A stretch of 64,000 nt of DNA from Aphelenchoides besseyi (GCA_024699855.1 JAMPIQ010000001.1:13764001-13828000), one strand, 5' to 3'; positions 46,772 through 56,846 are shown, counted from the stretch's first letter. The notes: a model not told the origin generated them from the sequence alone. Translations and numbers: made by a program.

Positions 46772-46950
46772 TGTTCGGGGCTGTAAATGATGTCTCTTAC
46801 TCCTGTTGGGTCCTAGCCCGATCACTTCGCTGGGTTTCGCGGGACAGCCGCTCGCTGTTGGTGGTGAAAACAAAGGCTTGTTACTGTTGTTGATTTTTTT
46901 ATTGTATCCAAATAAACTTGTTCTTGGTCAGTCTCCGTCAAGACTGAACA
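46772..46950 (+). repeat. 5' LTR of the gypsy element
   Basis: Starts TGTTCGGGG and ends CTGAACA. A TATT/AATAAA-like stretch (TTTTTTATTGTATCCAAATA) lies near its 3' end. Confidence 0.95.
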
Positions 46951-47034
46951 AATTGGCGCAGTCAGCACCCGAATCGAGAACCCGGTGAGTGACTGAAAAC
47001 TTCTTTCCGTTGTTTGGTTTCGTAGAATTGCAGG

Positions 47035-50000
47035 ATGGAAAAGCGTTTGCCACCAGAGAAGGTCTGTAAGGGCCAAATAACCAAGTCCAGCAATGCGATC
47101 AACGAAGCGATCGAGGATTTCAAGCAAGTGGACATCACGTCGCTGACGGACGCGGTCAAGAAGGAACTGCGAGGTTTCACAGCAAAAGTGACGCGCTCCA
47201 TCAGCAACATCCAGAACTACGAGGCGGCGTGGGGCTTGAACGGAGGAGACGGAATGGACGCTTATTTGAAGGATACCAACGATTATCGAGAACGAGTGCT
47301 GCAGGGAGAGATGTTGCTCAGCGAGATCGAATTCATCTTGCAGCCGAAAACTCCGGCGACAAGCACGAGCAGTGCCACCAAAACGGCCGTACAAACGACG
47401 TCGAAGTTGCTCGAAGCTCGTTCGTTGATAAGCACCTTCACGTTCGACCCGGAATCCGAAGCTGATTTCGAAGATTGGTTGGCTCAATTTAAGTCGGTTG
47501 CAGATCTGTTGGCTCTGAACGCGTTGGAGCAGCGCACTCTGCTCATTTCGTTGCTGGGAACCACGGAGCGGGCGCGACTGGCCGATAGTTTGTATCCGGA
47601 GCGCCCGGAGAGCACCGTGTTCGACACGATTGTTCTGAAGTTGTCGGGTCTGTTCACTAATCGTCAGACAATGTTTCAGAAGCGCTTGGATTTTCTGTCA
47701 GTCCGACACCGAGACGGCGAATCGATGGATGAGCTATGCGGACGGGTGAACAAGCTGTTCTCCAAAGCGAATTGGGGAAGCATTACAAACGATCAGGTGA
47801 AATCTTTGATTCTTGTAAATTCACTTAAGGCCGAAGGCGATCAACCGTACTTTGAAGCAGTACTCCGTGAATTGGAGATCAAAGAGGGAAACACAACGTT
47901 GGAGGGACTGCAAGGAACTCTGCGAAACGTCGCTGATCACGCTCGTAATCGCCAGAGAGCCGCAATGGAAACGCCGAATTTCGGAGCTCAATCGGTAAAC
48001 AGTAAAACCAATGTTCTCGCTGTTCAGAAACACAAGCCGAAGCCGAAACCACGAAAGGACAAAAACAAGTCGAAAGGAAAGGAGAAGTCGTCGAAAACGT
48101 GTCGACATTGCGGAAAAGAACACACCGAGGAGTGCAAGTTTCGTGAGTCCGAATGTTTCGAATGCCATGAGAAAGGACATATCCGTTCGGTTTGCCCGAA
48201 ACTGAAAACGAAGTTGCATCATGTTCGAATCAACACGTTGTACCAGCATCGGCACAAGGCGATGGTAAGCGTTAACGATGAACGTTTAGAAGTTCAATTG
48301 GACAGTGGTGCTGACACAAATGTGATCGGGTTGAATCAATGGCAACAACTCAACGAGCCGCTACTACGAGACTGTAAGCTTCGACCCGTCGGAGTCGATG
48401 GTAAACCACTCACGGTTGTGGGAGAGTTTGAAGGACTAGTGAGATGGAACGGCCAAATGGACCGCACTACATTCATAGTCAGCAGTCGGAATGACGTAGC
48501 ACTGTTGGGAAGTCGAACGATGGATCGACTGCAAATGGTTCAATACGCGGACGGTATCAACATGGTCGATCAGGACTCCGCGAAACCGAAAGACGATGGT
48601 CAGAACGAGACAGATGGACTCGAGTTGACGGCAAAACTCACGGCTAAGTTCCCAAGTTTATTTGCATGTGAATTGGGAAAGTGCAATTTTGCAGAAGCTA
48701 CTCTCGATGTCGATCCAAACGCAAAAGTCGTGCACCTATCGCGACGACCTCTTGCGTTGGCTGTGGAACCACTGGTGGAGAACGAACTCAACCGATTGGT
48801 TGACATGGGAATTTTGGCACCAGTGGAGAAATCGAAATGGGCAACGCCCATCGTGGTCGCGAAGAAAGCCAACGGTAAGATCAGGATTTGCGGTGACTAC
48901 TCGACGGGTCTCAATCGAGCTCTCGCCGACGATTGTTATCCGTTGCCGAATATCGATGATATCTTCGCGAAGCTTCGAGGACAACGTTTCTTCAGTCAAT
49001 TGGATTTATCGGATGCCTACCATCAGTTGGTCCTCGATGAAGAGTCTCGTAAGTTGACAACGATTACCACACACAAAGGTCTGTTTCAATACCAACGCCT
49101 AAACTTTGGGTTAAAAACTGCACCCTCAGTTTTTCAGAGAGTCATGGATCAGGTGATGGCAAGGATACCTGGAGTGATCGTCTATTTGGACGATATCCTG
49201 ATCTCTGGTTCGTCAGTGAAAGAGCACGACGAACGTGTCGAGACGGCGTGCAAGCAATTGGAAGAATGTGGACTCAAGCTACAACTACCAAAGTGTACGT
49301 TTCGACGAAAATCGGTTGTCTATTTAGGTCAAATCGTCGATGCCAATGGAATTCGACCTGATCCAAAGAAACTCGAAGCCATTCGAACGATGCGACAGCC
49401 GACGACGGTCCGGGACGTTCGAACATTGCTGGGGATGATCAATTACTACGGTAAATACATTCCGAAGATGCACGAGCTCAAACGGCCATTGGAACAACTC
49501 ACCGTCAAAGATGTGGAATTCAAGTGGGGTCCGGAGCAACGACAAGCCTTCAAGCGAACCAAGGAAATTCTCTCGGGAAGTCTCGTCAATGCTCATTACG
49601 ACCCGAAACAGCAACTCATCGTCGCCGCAGATGCTTCCCCAAAGGGAATGGGTGGCACCTTGATGCAGCGATACGATGACGGATCGATCCGCACGGTGTT
49701 CCACATGTCAAAAGCCTTCACAGAGGTGCAACAACGATACAGTCAAATTGAACGCGAGGCATTGGCGTTGATTTTGGCCGTCGAACGCTTTCGCAAGTTT
49801 GTTTTTGGTCGTCATTTTGTCTTGCAGACCGATCATCGGCCGCTTCTGGCGCTGTTCAAGACCGAGAACACAAAGGGTCTCGATGCACGGACCACCAACC
49901 GACTTGCGAGATGGGCTCTTCGACTGTTGGGTTTCGATTTTGAAATTGAGTACGTGAATACGAATGCCTTCGGATACGCCGATGCGCTGTCGCGACTAAT

Positions 50001-51282
50001 CGAAGACCGCAAATCGAATGTTGATGAGGACATGGAAGAAGTCATTGGAGCTTTCATGGTGGAAGAGGAGGAGTTACGAGCGATGTCTACTGAAGCGGGA
50101 ACTGCGATTCACAGGTCAGGTAGTGGAGAGATTCAGTCAGCTACTTTCAGTGACCCAACGTTCAATCTGCTGCTGAAGAAAGTGCAGAGCAAATGGGAAG
50201 ATTCAGATCGTGAATGCCCGTTGATTGGACCTTATTGGACGAAACGTGCGCAGCTCTACGCCGTCAATGGAGTTGTTATGTGGCAGAACCGAATCGTCGT
50301 CCCTCCGCAGCTTCGACAACGCGTTCTGGAACTGATTCACGATGGACATCCGGGAATTCGCAAAGCCAAACAATTCGCCCGACAATACGCTTATTGGCCG
50401 GGAATGAACGATGCAATCGAGGAGACCGTCCGAACGTGCGAAGTATGTGCGTCGGTGGCAGCTGCTCCGCGCAAAGCAACTCTGAAGCCTTGGCCAACGA
50501 CTACTGAACCTTGGGAGCGCATCCACATCGACTTTGGTGGACCAATGAATGCATGGTATTTTCTGGTCATCGTCGACGCACACACCAACTTCATCATCGC
50601 CGAGAAGACCAAGACGATTTCTGCAGCGAAGACGGTGGATATTCTCAAACGTTTGTTCTTTCTCCGTGGTCCTCCTTCCACAATTGTTTCTGATAATGGT
50701 ACTCAATTTACTTCCTCTCTGTTCTCTGATTTGTGTCTGTCATTTGGTATCACTCATTTGTTCTCTCCCCCCTACCATCCACAATCTAATGGACGAGCTG
50801 AGCGAGCAGTAGGGCTGGTTAAGGCAAGATTGGCTAAGGGTTCTGAAGGAATCGCGGGTTTGTCTCGAGCGACCTTCTCGCTGAACTACTATCCGTCGGA
50901 TACTCTACCAAACGACGAGAGTCCCGCTGCTGCTTTCTTCCGGGGGCGAATCCGAACTCCTATGGATTCCCTGTTTCAAAGAGACTACCAACCGACAACG
51001 TCCGAAGCTGAACCTAAGACTGATGGTTCAGCAAAAGTCGCCAAACGATTCGACAAGCATCACGGCGCACGAGATCGTCACTTCACGCTACACGAAGAAG
51101 TCTACGTGCAACTCAATCCGAAGACACGTATCCCTGGTCGTATTGTCAAGTTCGATGGTAACCGATTGGCCCATGTTTCTACCGATCGCGGCATTCTCAA
51201 ACGCCACTTCAACCAGCTCCACAAGTGCCATCGACCGCCCAACGACAATCCTCGACAAGCTCGCGAGACTGGAAGTTCCTGA
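47035..51282 (+). CDS. Gag-Pol polyprotein of the gypsy element, 1415 aa
   Basis: Single continuous frame, so Gag and Pol are fused rather than joined by frameshifting. Approximate residues: Gag (1-340) with a helical capsid-like part; two zinc knuckles (CRHCGKEHTEEC and CFECHEKGHIRSVC, 355-390); retropepsin with QLDSGADTNVIG (~423); reverse transcriptase with YLDDILISG (~717); RNase H beginning VAADASPKGMGG (~864) and TDHRPLLALF. The integrase has an H-H-C-C finger (HPGIRKAK ... CEVCAS, 1100-1140) and a D-D-E core at IHIDFGG (~1165), SDNGTQF (~1220) and NGRAERAV (~1253). All active-site residues I can check are present. PR-RT-RH-IN order places it in Ty3/gypsy. Confidence 0.97.
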   Translation: MEKRLPPEKVCKGQITKSSNAINEAIEDFKQVDITSLTDAVKKELRGFTAKVTRSISNIQNYEAAWGLNGGDGMDAYLKDTNDYRERVLQGEMLLSEIEFILQPKTPATSTSSATKTAVQTTSKLLEARSLISTFTFDPESEADFEDWLAQFKSVADLLALNALEQRTLLISLLGTTERARLADSLYPERPESTVFDTIVLKLSGLFTNRQTMFQKRLDFLSVRHRDGESMDELCGRVNKLFSKANWGSITNDQVKSLILVNSLKAEGDQPYFEAVLRELEIKEGNTTLEGLQGTLRNVADHARNRQRAAMETPNFGAQSVNSKTNVLAVQKHKPKPKPRKDKNKSKGKEKSSKTCRHCGKEHTEECKFRESECFECHEKGHIRSVCPKLKTKLHHVRINTLYQHRHKAMVSVNDERLEVQLDSGADTNVIGLNQWQQLNEPLLRDCKLRPVGVDGKPLTVVGEFEGLVRWNGQMDRTTFIVSSRNDVALLGSRTMDRLQMVQYADGINMVDQDSAKPKDDGQNETDGLELTAKLTAKFPSLFACELGKCNFAEATLDVDPNAKVVHLSRRPLALAVEPLVENELNRLVDMGILAPVEKSKWATPIVVAKKANGKIRICGDYSTGLNRALADDCYPLPNIDDIFAKLRGQRFFSQLDLSDAYHQLVLDEESRKLTTITTHKGLFQYQRLNFGLKTAPSVFQRVMDQVMARIPGVIVYLDDILISGSSVKEHDERVETACKQLEECGLKLQLPKCTFRRKSVVYLGQIVDANGIRPDPKKLEAIRTMRQPTTVRDVRTLLGMINYYGKYIPKMHELKRPLEQLTVKDVEFKWGPEQRQAFKRTKEILSGSLVNAHYDPKQQLIVAADASPKGMGGTLMQRYDDGSIRTVFHMSKAFTEVQQRYSQIEREALALILAVERFRKFVFGRHFVLQTDHRPLLALFKTENTKGLDARTTNRLARWALRLLGFDFEIEYVNTNAFGYADALSRLIEDRKSNVDEDMEEVIGAFMVEEEELRAMSTEAGTAIHRSGSGEIQSATFSDPTFNLLLKKVQSKWEDSDRECPLIGPYWTKRAQLYAVNGVVMWQNRIVVPPQLRQRVLELIHDGHPGIRKAKQFARQYAYWPGMNDAIEETVRTCEVCASVAAAPRKATLKPWPTTTEPWERIHIDFGGPMNAWYFLVIVDAHTNFIIAEKTKTISAAKTVDILKRLFFLRGPPSTIVSDNGTQFTSSLFSDLCLSFGITHLFSPPYHPQSNGRAERAVGLVKARLAKGSEGIAGLSRATFSLNYYPSDTLPNDESPAAAFFRGRIRTPMDSLFQRDYQPTTSEAEPKTDGSAKVAKRFDKHHGARDRHFTLHEEVYVQLNPKTRIPGRIVKFDGNRLAHVSTDRGILKRHFNQLHKCHRPPNDNPRQARETGSS

Positions 51283-51427
51283 GGTGAGAGGCTGCACCGC
51301 TGCTGCTCCTGCTCGCCATTCTCGATCTCTCTCTCGCCGGGTCGTGGATTGTTAATTGTTAAGTGTTAAGTTTTGTTTGTCCATTTTTGTTTCCTATTGT
51401 TATAGCCACCAGCTATTGAGGGAGGAA

Positions 51428-51606
51428 TGTTCGGGGCTGTAAATGATGTCTCTTACTCCTGTTGGGTCCTAGCCCGATCACTTCGCTGGGTTTCGCGGGA
51501 CAGCCGCTCGCTGTTGGTGGTGAAAACAAAGGCTTGTTACTGTTGTTGATTTTTTTATTGTATCCAAATAAACTTGTTCTTGGTCAGTCTCCGTCAAGAC
51601 TGAACA
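51428..51606 (+). repeat. 3' LTR of the gypsy element
   Basis: 179 bp, reads identically to the 5' copy, and is followed by the GATCC target duplication. Confidence 0.95.
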
Positions 51607-53372
51607 GATCCAATCCTTGATTTCCGGTGGCCGATTGGATTCGACGGCGAACGAAAAGAACGGTGAGTGGAGTCGGGCACATCATCGACGTTCATAAAAT
51701 GATGGACCGTTGGATTGATTTGATTGCGACTGTATATTTGGGGAAGGCGGCCATCTTTTGTTCTTAATACGTAGAGATCGGTGGTTCGGTTGTGCTCCAA
51801 AATGACCACTAATTGCGCGGCCCTGATTGATGACGGTCGAAATGGTCGACTTCGATCCGAACAGTCGTTCCGACAGCAACCACTCAAAACCTAAAAGAAA
51901 AAGAGTGAACAGAAAACGCGAAATGAAACCGTTTTCGAGTAGATTAGCGCATGCGGTCCGCTTGGGTCGCTTGAAGAACGGACACACGAATTTCTTCACG
52001 TGATTAGACCAACAGCTCGTTGTTCGTATTTTCATCCACGAACTCATCAGTCCAATTGCGGGGAAAGGTCTGAGATCACCTTATTTTCATCGTATTCAAT
52101 CGGTGTTTGTTGGGCGGCAAACACCTCTTGTTGTTATTCGCCCTGTCCTCCGTATAGCTTTTCGTGTCCATAATAAACTAAACGGTAAAATTCGAATGTG
52201 ACTCGATAAACACGGTAATAACTCATTAAAAACAAACAAAATAAACAAAAAGCAGAAAATGAAAAATGATGATAAATCATCAAAAAACGACGACCGAAGT
52301 ACGAACTCTTCCCGCAGCAAAACGTGTTCCGCAGAAAAGATTTGAGTGCGGATTTCTCCTAAAATATTTCAACCGTTGTATGACATGACATTTGCTTTTA
52401 TTAATCAGTTTTAATCACAAATACGTGATAAAAATACTAATTCCCAAATTTTCTCGGGAAGTTTTGAAAAAAGGCCGACTCTTAATTTTGGTCGTAACAT
52501 ATACAATGAAGCTCACCAATACGATCGTCTTCCGTCCCTCAAGCCTAATCGCTTTCCCATTCTCTACAAGCTTATCGAAAACACCTTGAAGCAAAGCAAA
52601 TGAAATGGAATTCAAATTCTGTTCTTAGCAAATCACTTATTTTTTTGTCTTCCGAAAAATACATTTTGAAAAAAGTCATCAGAAAAATTCTCGCTTTTGA
52701 GATTTTTTGAGCTTATAAGACGTGAAATTAATGAAAAAATTGCAGTTCTTCCGGTGAAAAGCGAGCTTATTTTTTAATCCACGACTCACTCTCAACAAAA
52801 TACTTGAACAGAAGCCCAAACCACTTCCGTCGATTGTTTTCGTTAAATCGTTGTTAGCCCGGAATTTCAATAAAAGTCGTGATAAGAATGGTGTTATCGT
52901 ATTTCTCGAACGGAGTTAAATGTCGAAATTTGTTGTGTCCTGTACTCAGTTTATATCAATTTGGACCAACAAAACGGAAAAAAGCACAACACCACAAAAC
53001 CAAACTAACTCCCTGTTCACGCCCGAAATCAGCGGCAAGAAAAAGGAGGCGCATCAACAATCGCGCTGGGAGGACGGGACCAGATGCTGGACAGTTTTTG
53101 GACTTAAGGAGTAGCTCGATACACAACAAAATTGTTACAACTACTCATCCGACTACTTGACGAACGCTTCAGCTACCACTGAAGCTTTCGATAGACGGGG
53201 GAATCTCAACCGGCATATCGTTCGACTCTAAGTTGGTGACGATCAACACGATCGTTTCCGTGGATTTTGGTTGATTGAGTAATAGTTTACTCCGACGACC
53301 ACTAGCTTTCCGCTATCGGAATCGCTACTGTCTTTTTGTTTTTCTCTATTGGCTTTCGCCGTCCGGTACTTG
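51607..53372. other. Old repeat-like and AT-rich sequence
   Basis: 51607-52050 continues the minus-strand element-like frames cut by the gypsy insertion. 52.2-52.9 kb is AT-rich without a gene. 53.16-53.37 kb holds GC-richer sequence with no recognised frame. Confidence 0.35.
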
Positions 53373-53538
53373 TGTTGAAAACGAGACGAATCAACAGAAA
53401 TAGATTTATAAACGACAAGTAACAATAACAACAATAAGAAAGGCAGAATAAAAAACCCAACCCACTAGCGCCTGCGAGCCCAAAACGACCCCAGCCGGTC
53501 AGCGGATTGTTCTTCATCGATTTCGCGTGCTCGCGACA
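53373..53538 (-). repeat. Solo LTR, family 2, 166 bp
   Basis: Starts TGTTGAAAACGAG and ends TCGCGTGCTCGCGACA on the plus strand. It is flanked by CTTG on both sides (53369-53372 and 53539-53542), a 4 bp duplication. TTTATA/TTATT-rich sequence inside, read as AATAAA on the other strand, suggests minus orientation. Confidence 0.65.
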
Positions 53539-53639
53539 CTTGCGTTGAAATTATTTTAAAGTCGAAAAATTTGTTGGACATCCAAGTTGATTGAAGCATT
53601 GAAAACAGAAGGATTTTATTGTAATAAAAAGAAAGACTT

Positions 53640-54180
53640 CGACTCCGCCGATGCCAAACGAAGATGGATCGCCGTTTCCTGAACACTCGCTTGGAAGACA
53701 AGAAGTCGCACGAATGGATCTGGCACCAAACAAACCTCAATGATGTCATCATCACAGCCTGAAAGAGGAAGTGGCGACACGTACGGAAGATGTTCGATCG
53801 AGCAACCGATGGAACCTCCGACTCCTCAACTGGACACCCGCCCGCCGAAGACCAACTCCCGGACGACCGGCGGCCCGATACGAAGACGACTTTTGGAAGC
53901 AAGCCACCAAAAATTGGCGAACGAAAGTGATCACTCCTGTCGTAAGCGGGTTCCGACAGATAGCTTGAGAGGGTTTATTTGATAAGACAACAATAATAAT
54001 AAACAACAATGAACAACTGACCGCCATCGACAAGAAAAACGGTCTATGCCCTCTTCTTGGTAGGCGGACTGTTTCGCGAGTGATTTTCGCGTTGATCGCG
54101 ACACTCCTGATTGGTCCTCTACTTTGTTGTTACCCTTCTTGGCCTTGCCAATTGATTAAGGAATAAACAAACAATTCCCA
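53640..54180 (+). mobile_element. 3' fragment of an RTE LINE (RTE-C), interrupted by a solo LTR
   Basis: From 53664 a frame reads MDRRFLNTRLEDKKSHEWIW then TNLNDVIIT and RKWRHVRKMFDR. It then shifts frame to SNRWNLRLLNWTPARRRPTP and GRPAARYEDDFWKQ. This aligns by eye with the RTE-B C-terminus (MERQMLGLRLRDGKR ... RKWRFALKTLNR ... GRPPTRWEDDVRK). The 3' part, ending in GGAATAAACAAACAATTCCC at about 54161-54180, lies beyond the solo LTR at 53938-54103. It is 5' truncated and frame-shifted. Confidence 0.7.
53938..54103 (-). repeat. Solo LTR, family 2, 166 bp, inside RTE-C
   Basis: Starts TGTCGTAAGCGGGTTCCGAC and ends TTCGCGTTGATCGCGACA. It is flanked by CTCC (53934-53937 and 54104-54107), or CTCCT if the outer T is counted as target. 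Same length as the copy at 53373. Confidence 0.75.
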
Positions 54181-54880
54181 GCCGGGGAGCCAGTTGTCTC
54201 GTACGTGACGGGTGCGGACAGGGATTAATTATGTTTATTGGATACAATAAAAAACACACGAGCAACGACCAAAAGTAGCGCACTGTTGGGGCAACTGGTT
54301 GATCCTAAAAAGGGGGCGGGAAGTCGAACGAGAATTTCGACGGTGGTCGACAAACAAAAAGAAAGAAGATATAGAAGCGGAGAAAACGTATAAAGAATAG
54401 AATTTTTAACACTTATTAATTTTTTCAATTTTTAGTCCTTTAACCGCAAAAATACCACAACAAATGCTCATCGTGAGAGCTTGTGAAAATAACAAGTGGA
54501 TGCAAAGAGCAATAAAGTATTATGACGTTCTTCCAAGTCGTCAACTTGCTTTTACCAACGGTCCGCGAATAATTTTCGTTGAATCATAGTACGGTCAAAT
54601 CTTATGATCAGAAAACATTGAGTAATCGATCATCCCTAGTTGGCCAATCCCCAAAAGTTTCGCGTTGTACAAAATCTTGCAGTTGTACAATTTCCGACAA
54701 AAAACGAAACTTCGAAGTGGCGACAAAATCGTGTAGTAAAGTTTTGCGTTGTAACGACCATTGTTCCGTGTATGAAAGCTTCCGTCAATCGGTTCGATTG
54801 ACATGATCAACAAACAATCTCCAAAATTCCGATTGAATGTGCCAACAGACGTTCGCAGAACCTATTTTGACTAAAAAATT
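54181..54880. other. LTR-element fragment and unassigned sequence
   Basis: 54181-54200 reads, on the minus strand, ACTGGCTCCCCGGCTGGG next to an LTR-like TGTCTCG end. The stretch after it (GTTTATTGGATACAATAAA at 54233) resembles the polyadenylation part of a minus-oriented LTR. Its far end is not resolved. Nothing convincing follows to 54880. Confidence 0.35.
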
Positions 54881-54888
54881 GAGTTCAA

Positions 54889-55061
54889 TTGGGGTATCGT
54901 AGTAAATTACGCTGCTCATTTCTTCGTTCTAGTTTTCAGAACACGGAATCAAGTCGACAAGTAGCGACTGCATTTTTGCGAACGCGTGTTTTGGACAGTT
55001 TAGATCTCAGCGGGCATAAGTTGCGAAATTTGCCTCAATCTCTTCAGCAATCCGAACAGCT
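54889..55061 (+). CDS. LRR-like coding exon, fragment
   Basis: After a possible acceptor (TAGTTTTCAG ending about 54938) the plus frame reads VATAFLRTRVLDSLDLSGHK and LRNLPQSLQQSEQLQ, a close fit to the LxxLxLxxNxLxxLP repeat. It could be an exon of a leucine-rich-repeat gene that continues upstream or has decayed. The frame continues rightwards without further repeats. Convergent with the minus-strand AT-hook gene. Confidence 0.3.
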
Positions 55062-56225
55062 TCAAAGAGGTTTTCGCTTTTTTGGTCGTCCTGGACCTCC
55101 GCGGCGTTTTTTGCCGGACGCCCTTTGGATTTTGCGATCGGACGTTTTGATCGCCCTAAAAAAAGAAGTGAGGTCAACGAAAATGAACAAAGAACTCACT
55201 ACTGCAAGGCCATGGTGTGCGCCGCCGGTAGGTTTGACTGTTTCATCATCTTGATAATTCGCTCAATAAGTTCAATCGGAATTCCAGTGCTGTTGGTGAT
55301 GTCGCACACGCGGGGGAAGCGAGCTGGCGAGCGGTCGTGTTTTTCGGCCGCTCCGCTTTTTGTTCGTTTTTGTTCGATTTCTCGTTTTCACCCGTTGCGT
55401 GGCCCGGGACAAGCACTTGCAAGCCCCCGGTTAGGCAGAAATGCCGAATGCTACATGGCCTCAACGATCCAAGCGTCATGAACTCAAGATCGGAACCTTC
55501 AACTGTCGAGCAATTGCAACCGAAGAACGTCTCAGCGCATTGGAAGAAGAACTCCGGTCGATCAACGTCGACATCCTGGGCATCTCGTCAACGCGTCGAC
55601 ATGGAACGTCAATCACACACCGCCTGGACTCCAATCTTCGTTTCTACCACTCAGGCAACGACAATCAACGAGCAACGTTTGAAGGAGTCGGCTTTTTGGT
55701 CAGCGAACAAGCCAACCGTTTGGTTAAGAACGCGATTTTTCACACCAACCGAATTGCTCAACTTTTTCGGCTCTTTCCAAACGGCGAAACTGCAAGATTG
55801 ACGCAAATCTACGCACCAGCAACATCTAACAAGAAGAAACCTTCCAATTCGAACAATCAAAGCAAAGACGCCGAAAGGGAAAATGAAGAAGATGAACCAA
55901 TGGACAGAAGCGGCAAAGGACGAACAACGCTGGAAGAAGCTCGGAGAAACATTTGCGATTCCGCTGCCACAAAAATCGAAAAGACGACAACAATCGTGAG
56001 GTCACCAACACGGAACTTTACTTGATCACTTAATGGTCACTGTTTATCCGTTGATTTTGGAAATAAACTTTGAACTTTGGTGATGTCGGACAAGTTGGCA
56101 AGGAAACAGAAAGACAAAATAAAACGAAAATGACTTCTGCTGGCTTATGCAAATTAAGCTTTTAAACTTGATACAAAACAAAAGATAAGTTTCAGTCTTC
56201 TTTTCACCTGACTACACTAACCACA
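55062..56225 (-). pseudogene. AT-hook gene fragment interrupted by a deleted LINE
   Basis: Minus-strand host sequence, with the LINE at 55305-56076 and one target duplication removed, reads LANLSDITNSTGIPIELIER and IIKMMKQSNLPAAHTMAL. It splices (GTAGTG donor, TTTTTTTAG acceptor near 55152) to a last exon ending KKRRGGPGRPKKRKPL with TGA at 55062-55064. The end is a textbook AT-hook, so a DNA-binding nuclear protein is likely. No start codon is found before the divergent gene at 56226, so the 5' end is missing or in an unseen exon. The family is unknown. Confidence 0.45.
55305..56076 (+). mobile_element. Internally deleted RTE LINE with 12 bp target duplication
   Basis: Flanked by TTGGTGATGTCG at 55293-55304 and 56077-56088. 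It keeps its 5' leader, the ORF start (MPNATWPQRSKRHELKIGTF, then VDILGISSTRRHG and an endonuclease part to ~55830). After a frame change it carries the extreme C-terminus (NQWTEAAKDEQRWKKLG, ending KSKRRQQS near 56006) and an AATAAA-like 3' tail. RT is entirely missing. It is related to, but distinct from, RTE-B. Confidence 0.85.
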
Positions 56226-56746
56226 ATGGCCCCGAAGTCCAAAAAAGACAATGCGCGCCGAAAGCACAAGGAGAAGGAGGAGGCCGCCGCCGAGCTGGAG
56301 GTCAAGATTTTTGAAGTCGCCAACAAGTTAGTTACCTTTTTTGATTTCATTGTACCCTGAGTTTAGAATATTCGACCAAAGACTTGCCGAAGGACTCTCA
56401 CTGGTCCAGCCCACTTCAAGATCCTTTTTGGCTGAGCCGCCAATCAACCTGCCATGTAGCGAAGGCGAATGTCGCTACCAATTTGATCAAGCGGCCGCTG
56501 CCAAGACCAGAGACGAAAAGGAGCGTTTTGAGGCAGAGCGAGAGTAAGTTACGTGCTTTACCGTCGTTGATTAGCGTTCGTTTCAGCTTCATGCAGGAGA
56601 TCAAAAAGAAGCAAGAGAAGCAAGCACAGAAGAAGGCCAAGGAAGCAAAGTTCAAATTGCTGAAGACATCAAGGAAGTGCCGCAAAGAGAAGTCAGACCG
56701 TCTCCATCGCCACCACCTTCGAGCCCAAGAAAGAATTCTCGCATGA
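56226..56746 (+). CDS. Small charged coiled-coil protein, three exons
   Basis: MAPKSKKDNARRKHKEKEEA opens exon 1 (56226-56325). Exon 2 (about 56368-56544) gives IFDQRLAEGLSLVQPTSR and ERFEAER, and exon 3 gives a Lys/Glu-rich coiled coil (MQEIKKKQEKQAQKKAKEA), ending TGA at 56744-56746. In the same exon another frame, open to TAA at 56806-56808, encodes VRPSPSPPPSSPRKNSRM and FNDDGIEIEESE. That tail looks more protein-like than the basic one in the spliced frame, so a frameshift or alternative splicing is possible. No family recognised. Confidence 0.45.
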
Positions 56747-56846
56747 TCAAGTTCCGAGGTATGACGATTTTCAATGATGACGGAATTGAGATTGAAGAGT
56801 CCGAATAAATAGCCAAAAAATAAGTTGTCATTCTTTTCAAACTATT

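Larger units (their letters stand above)
46772..51606 (+). mobile_element. Complete Ty3/gypsy LTR retrotransposon
   Basis: 4835 bp element flanked by GATCC (46767-46771 and 51607-51611), a 5 bp target duplication. It has two 179 bp LTRs, a primer-binding-like site TGGCGCAGTCAGCACCC from 46954, one Gag-Pol ORF, and a purine tract GAGGGAGGAA (51418-51427) just before the 3' LTR. The two LTRs look identical base by base, which indicates very recent insertion. Nothing in the element appears broken. Confidence 0.96.
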
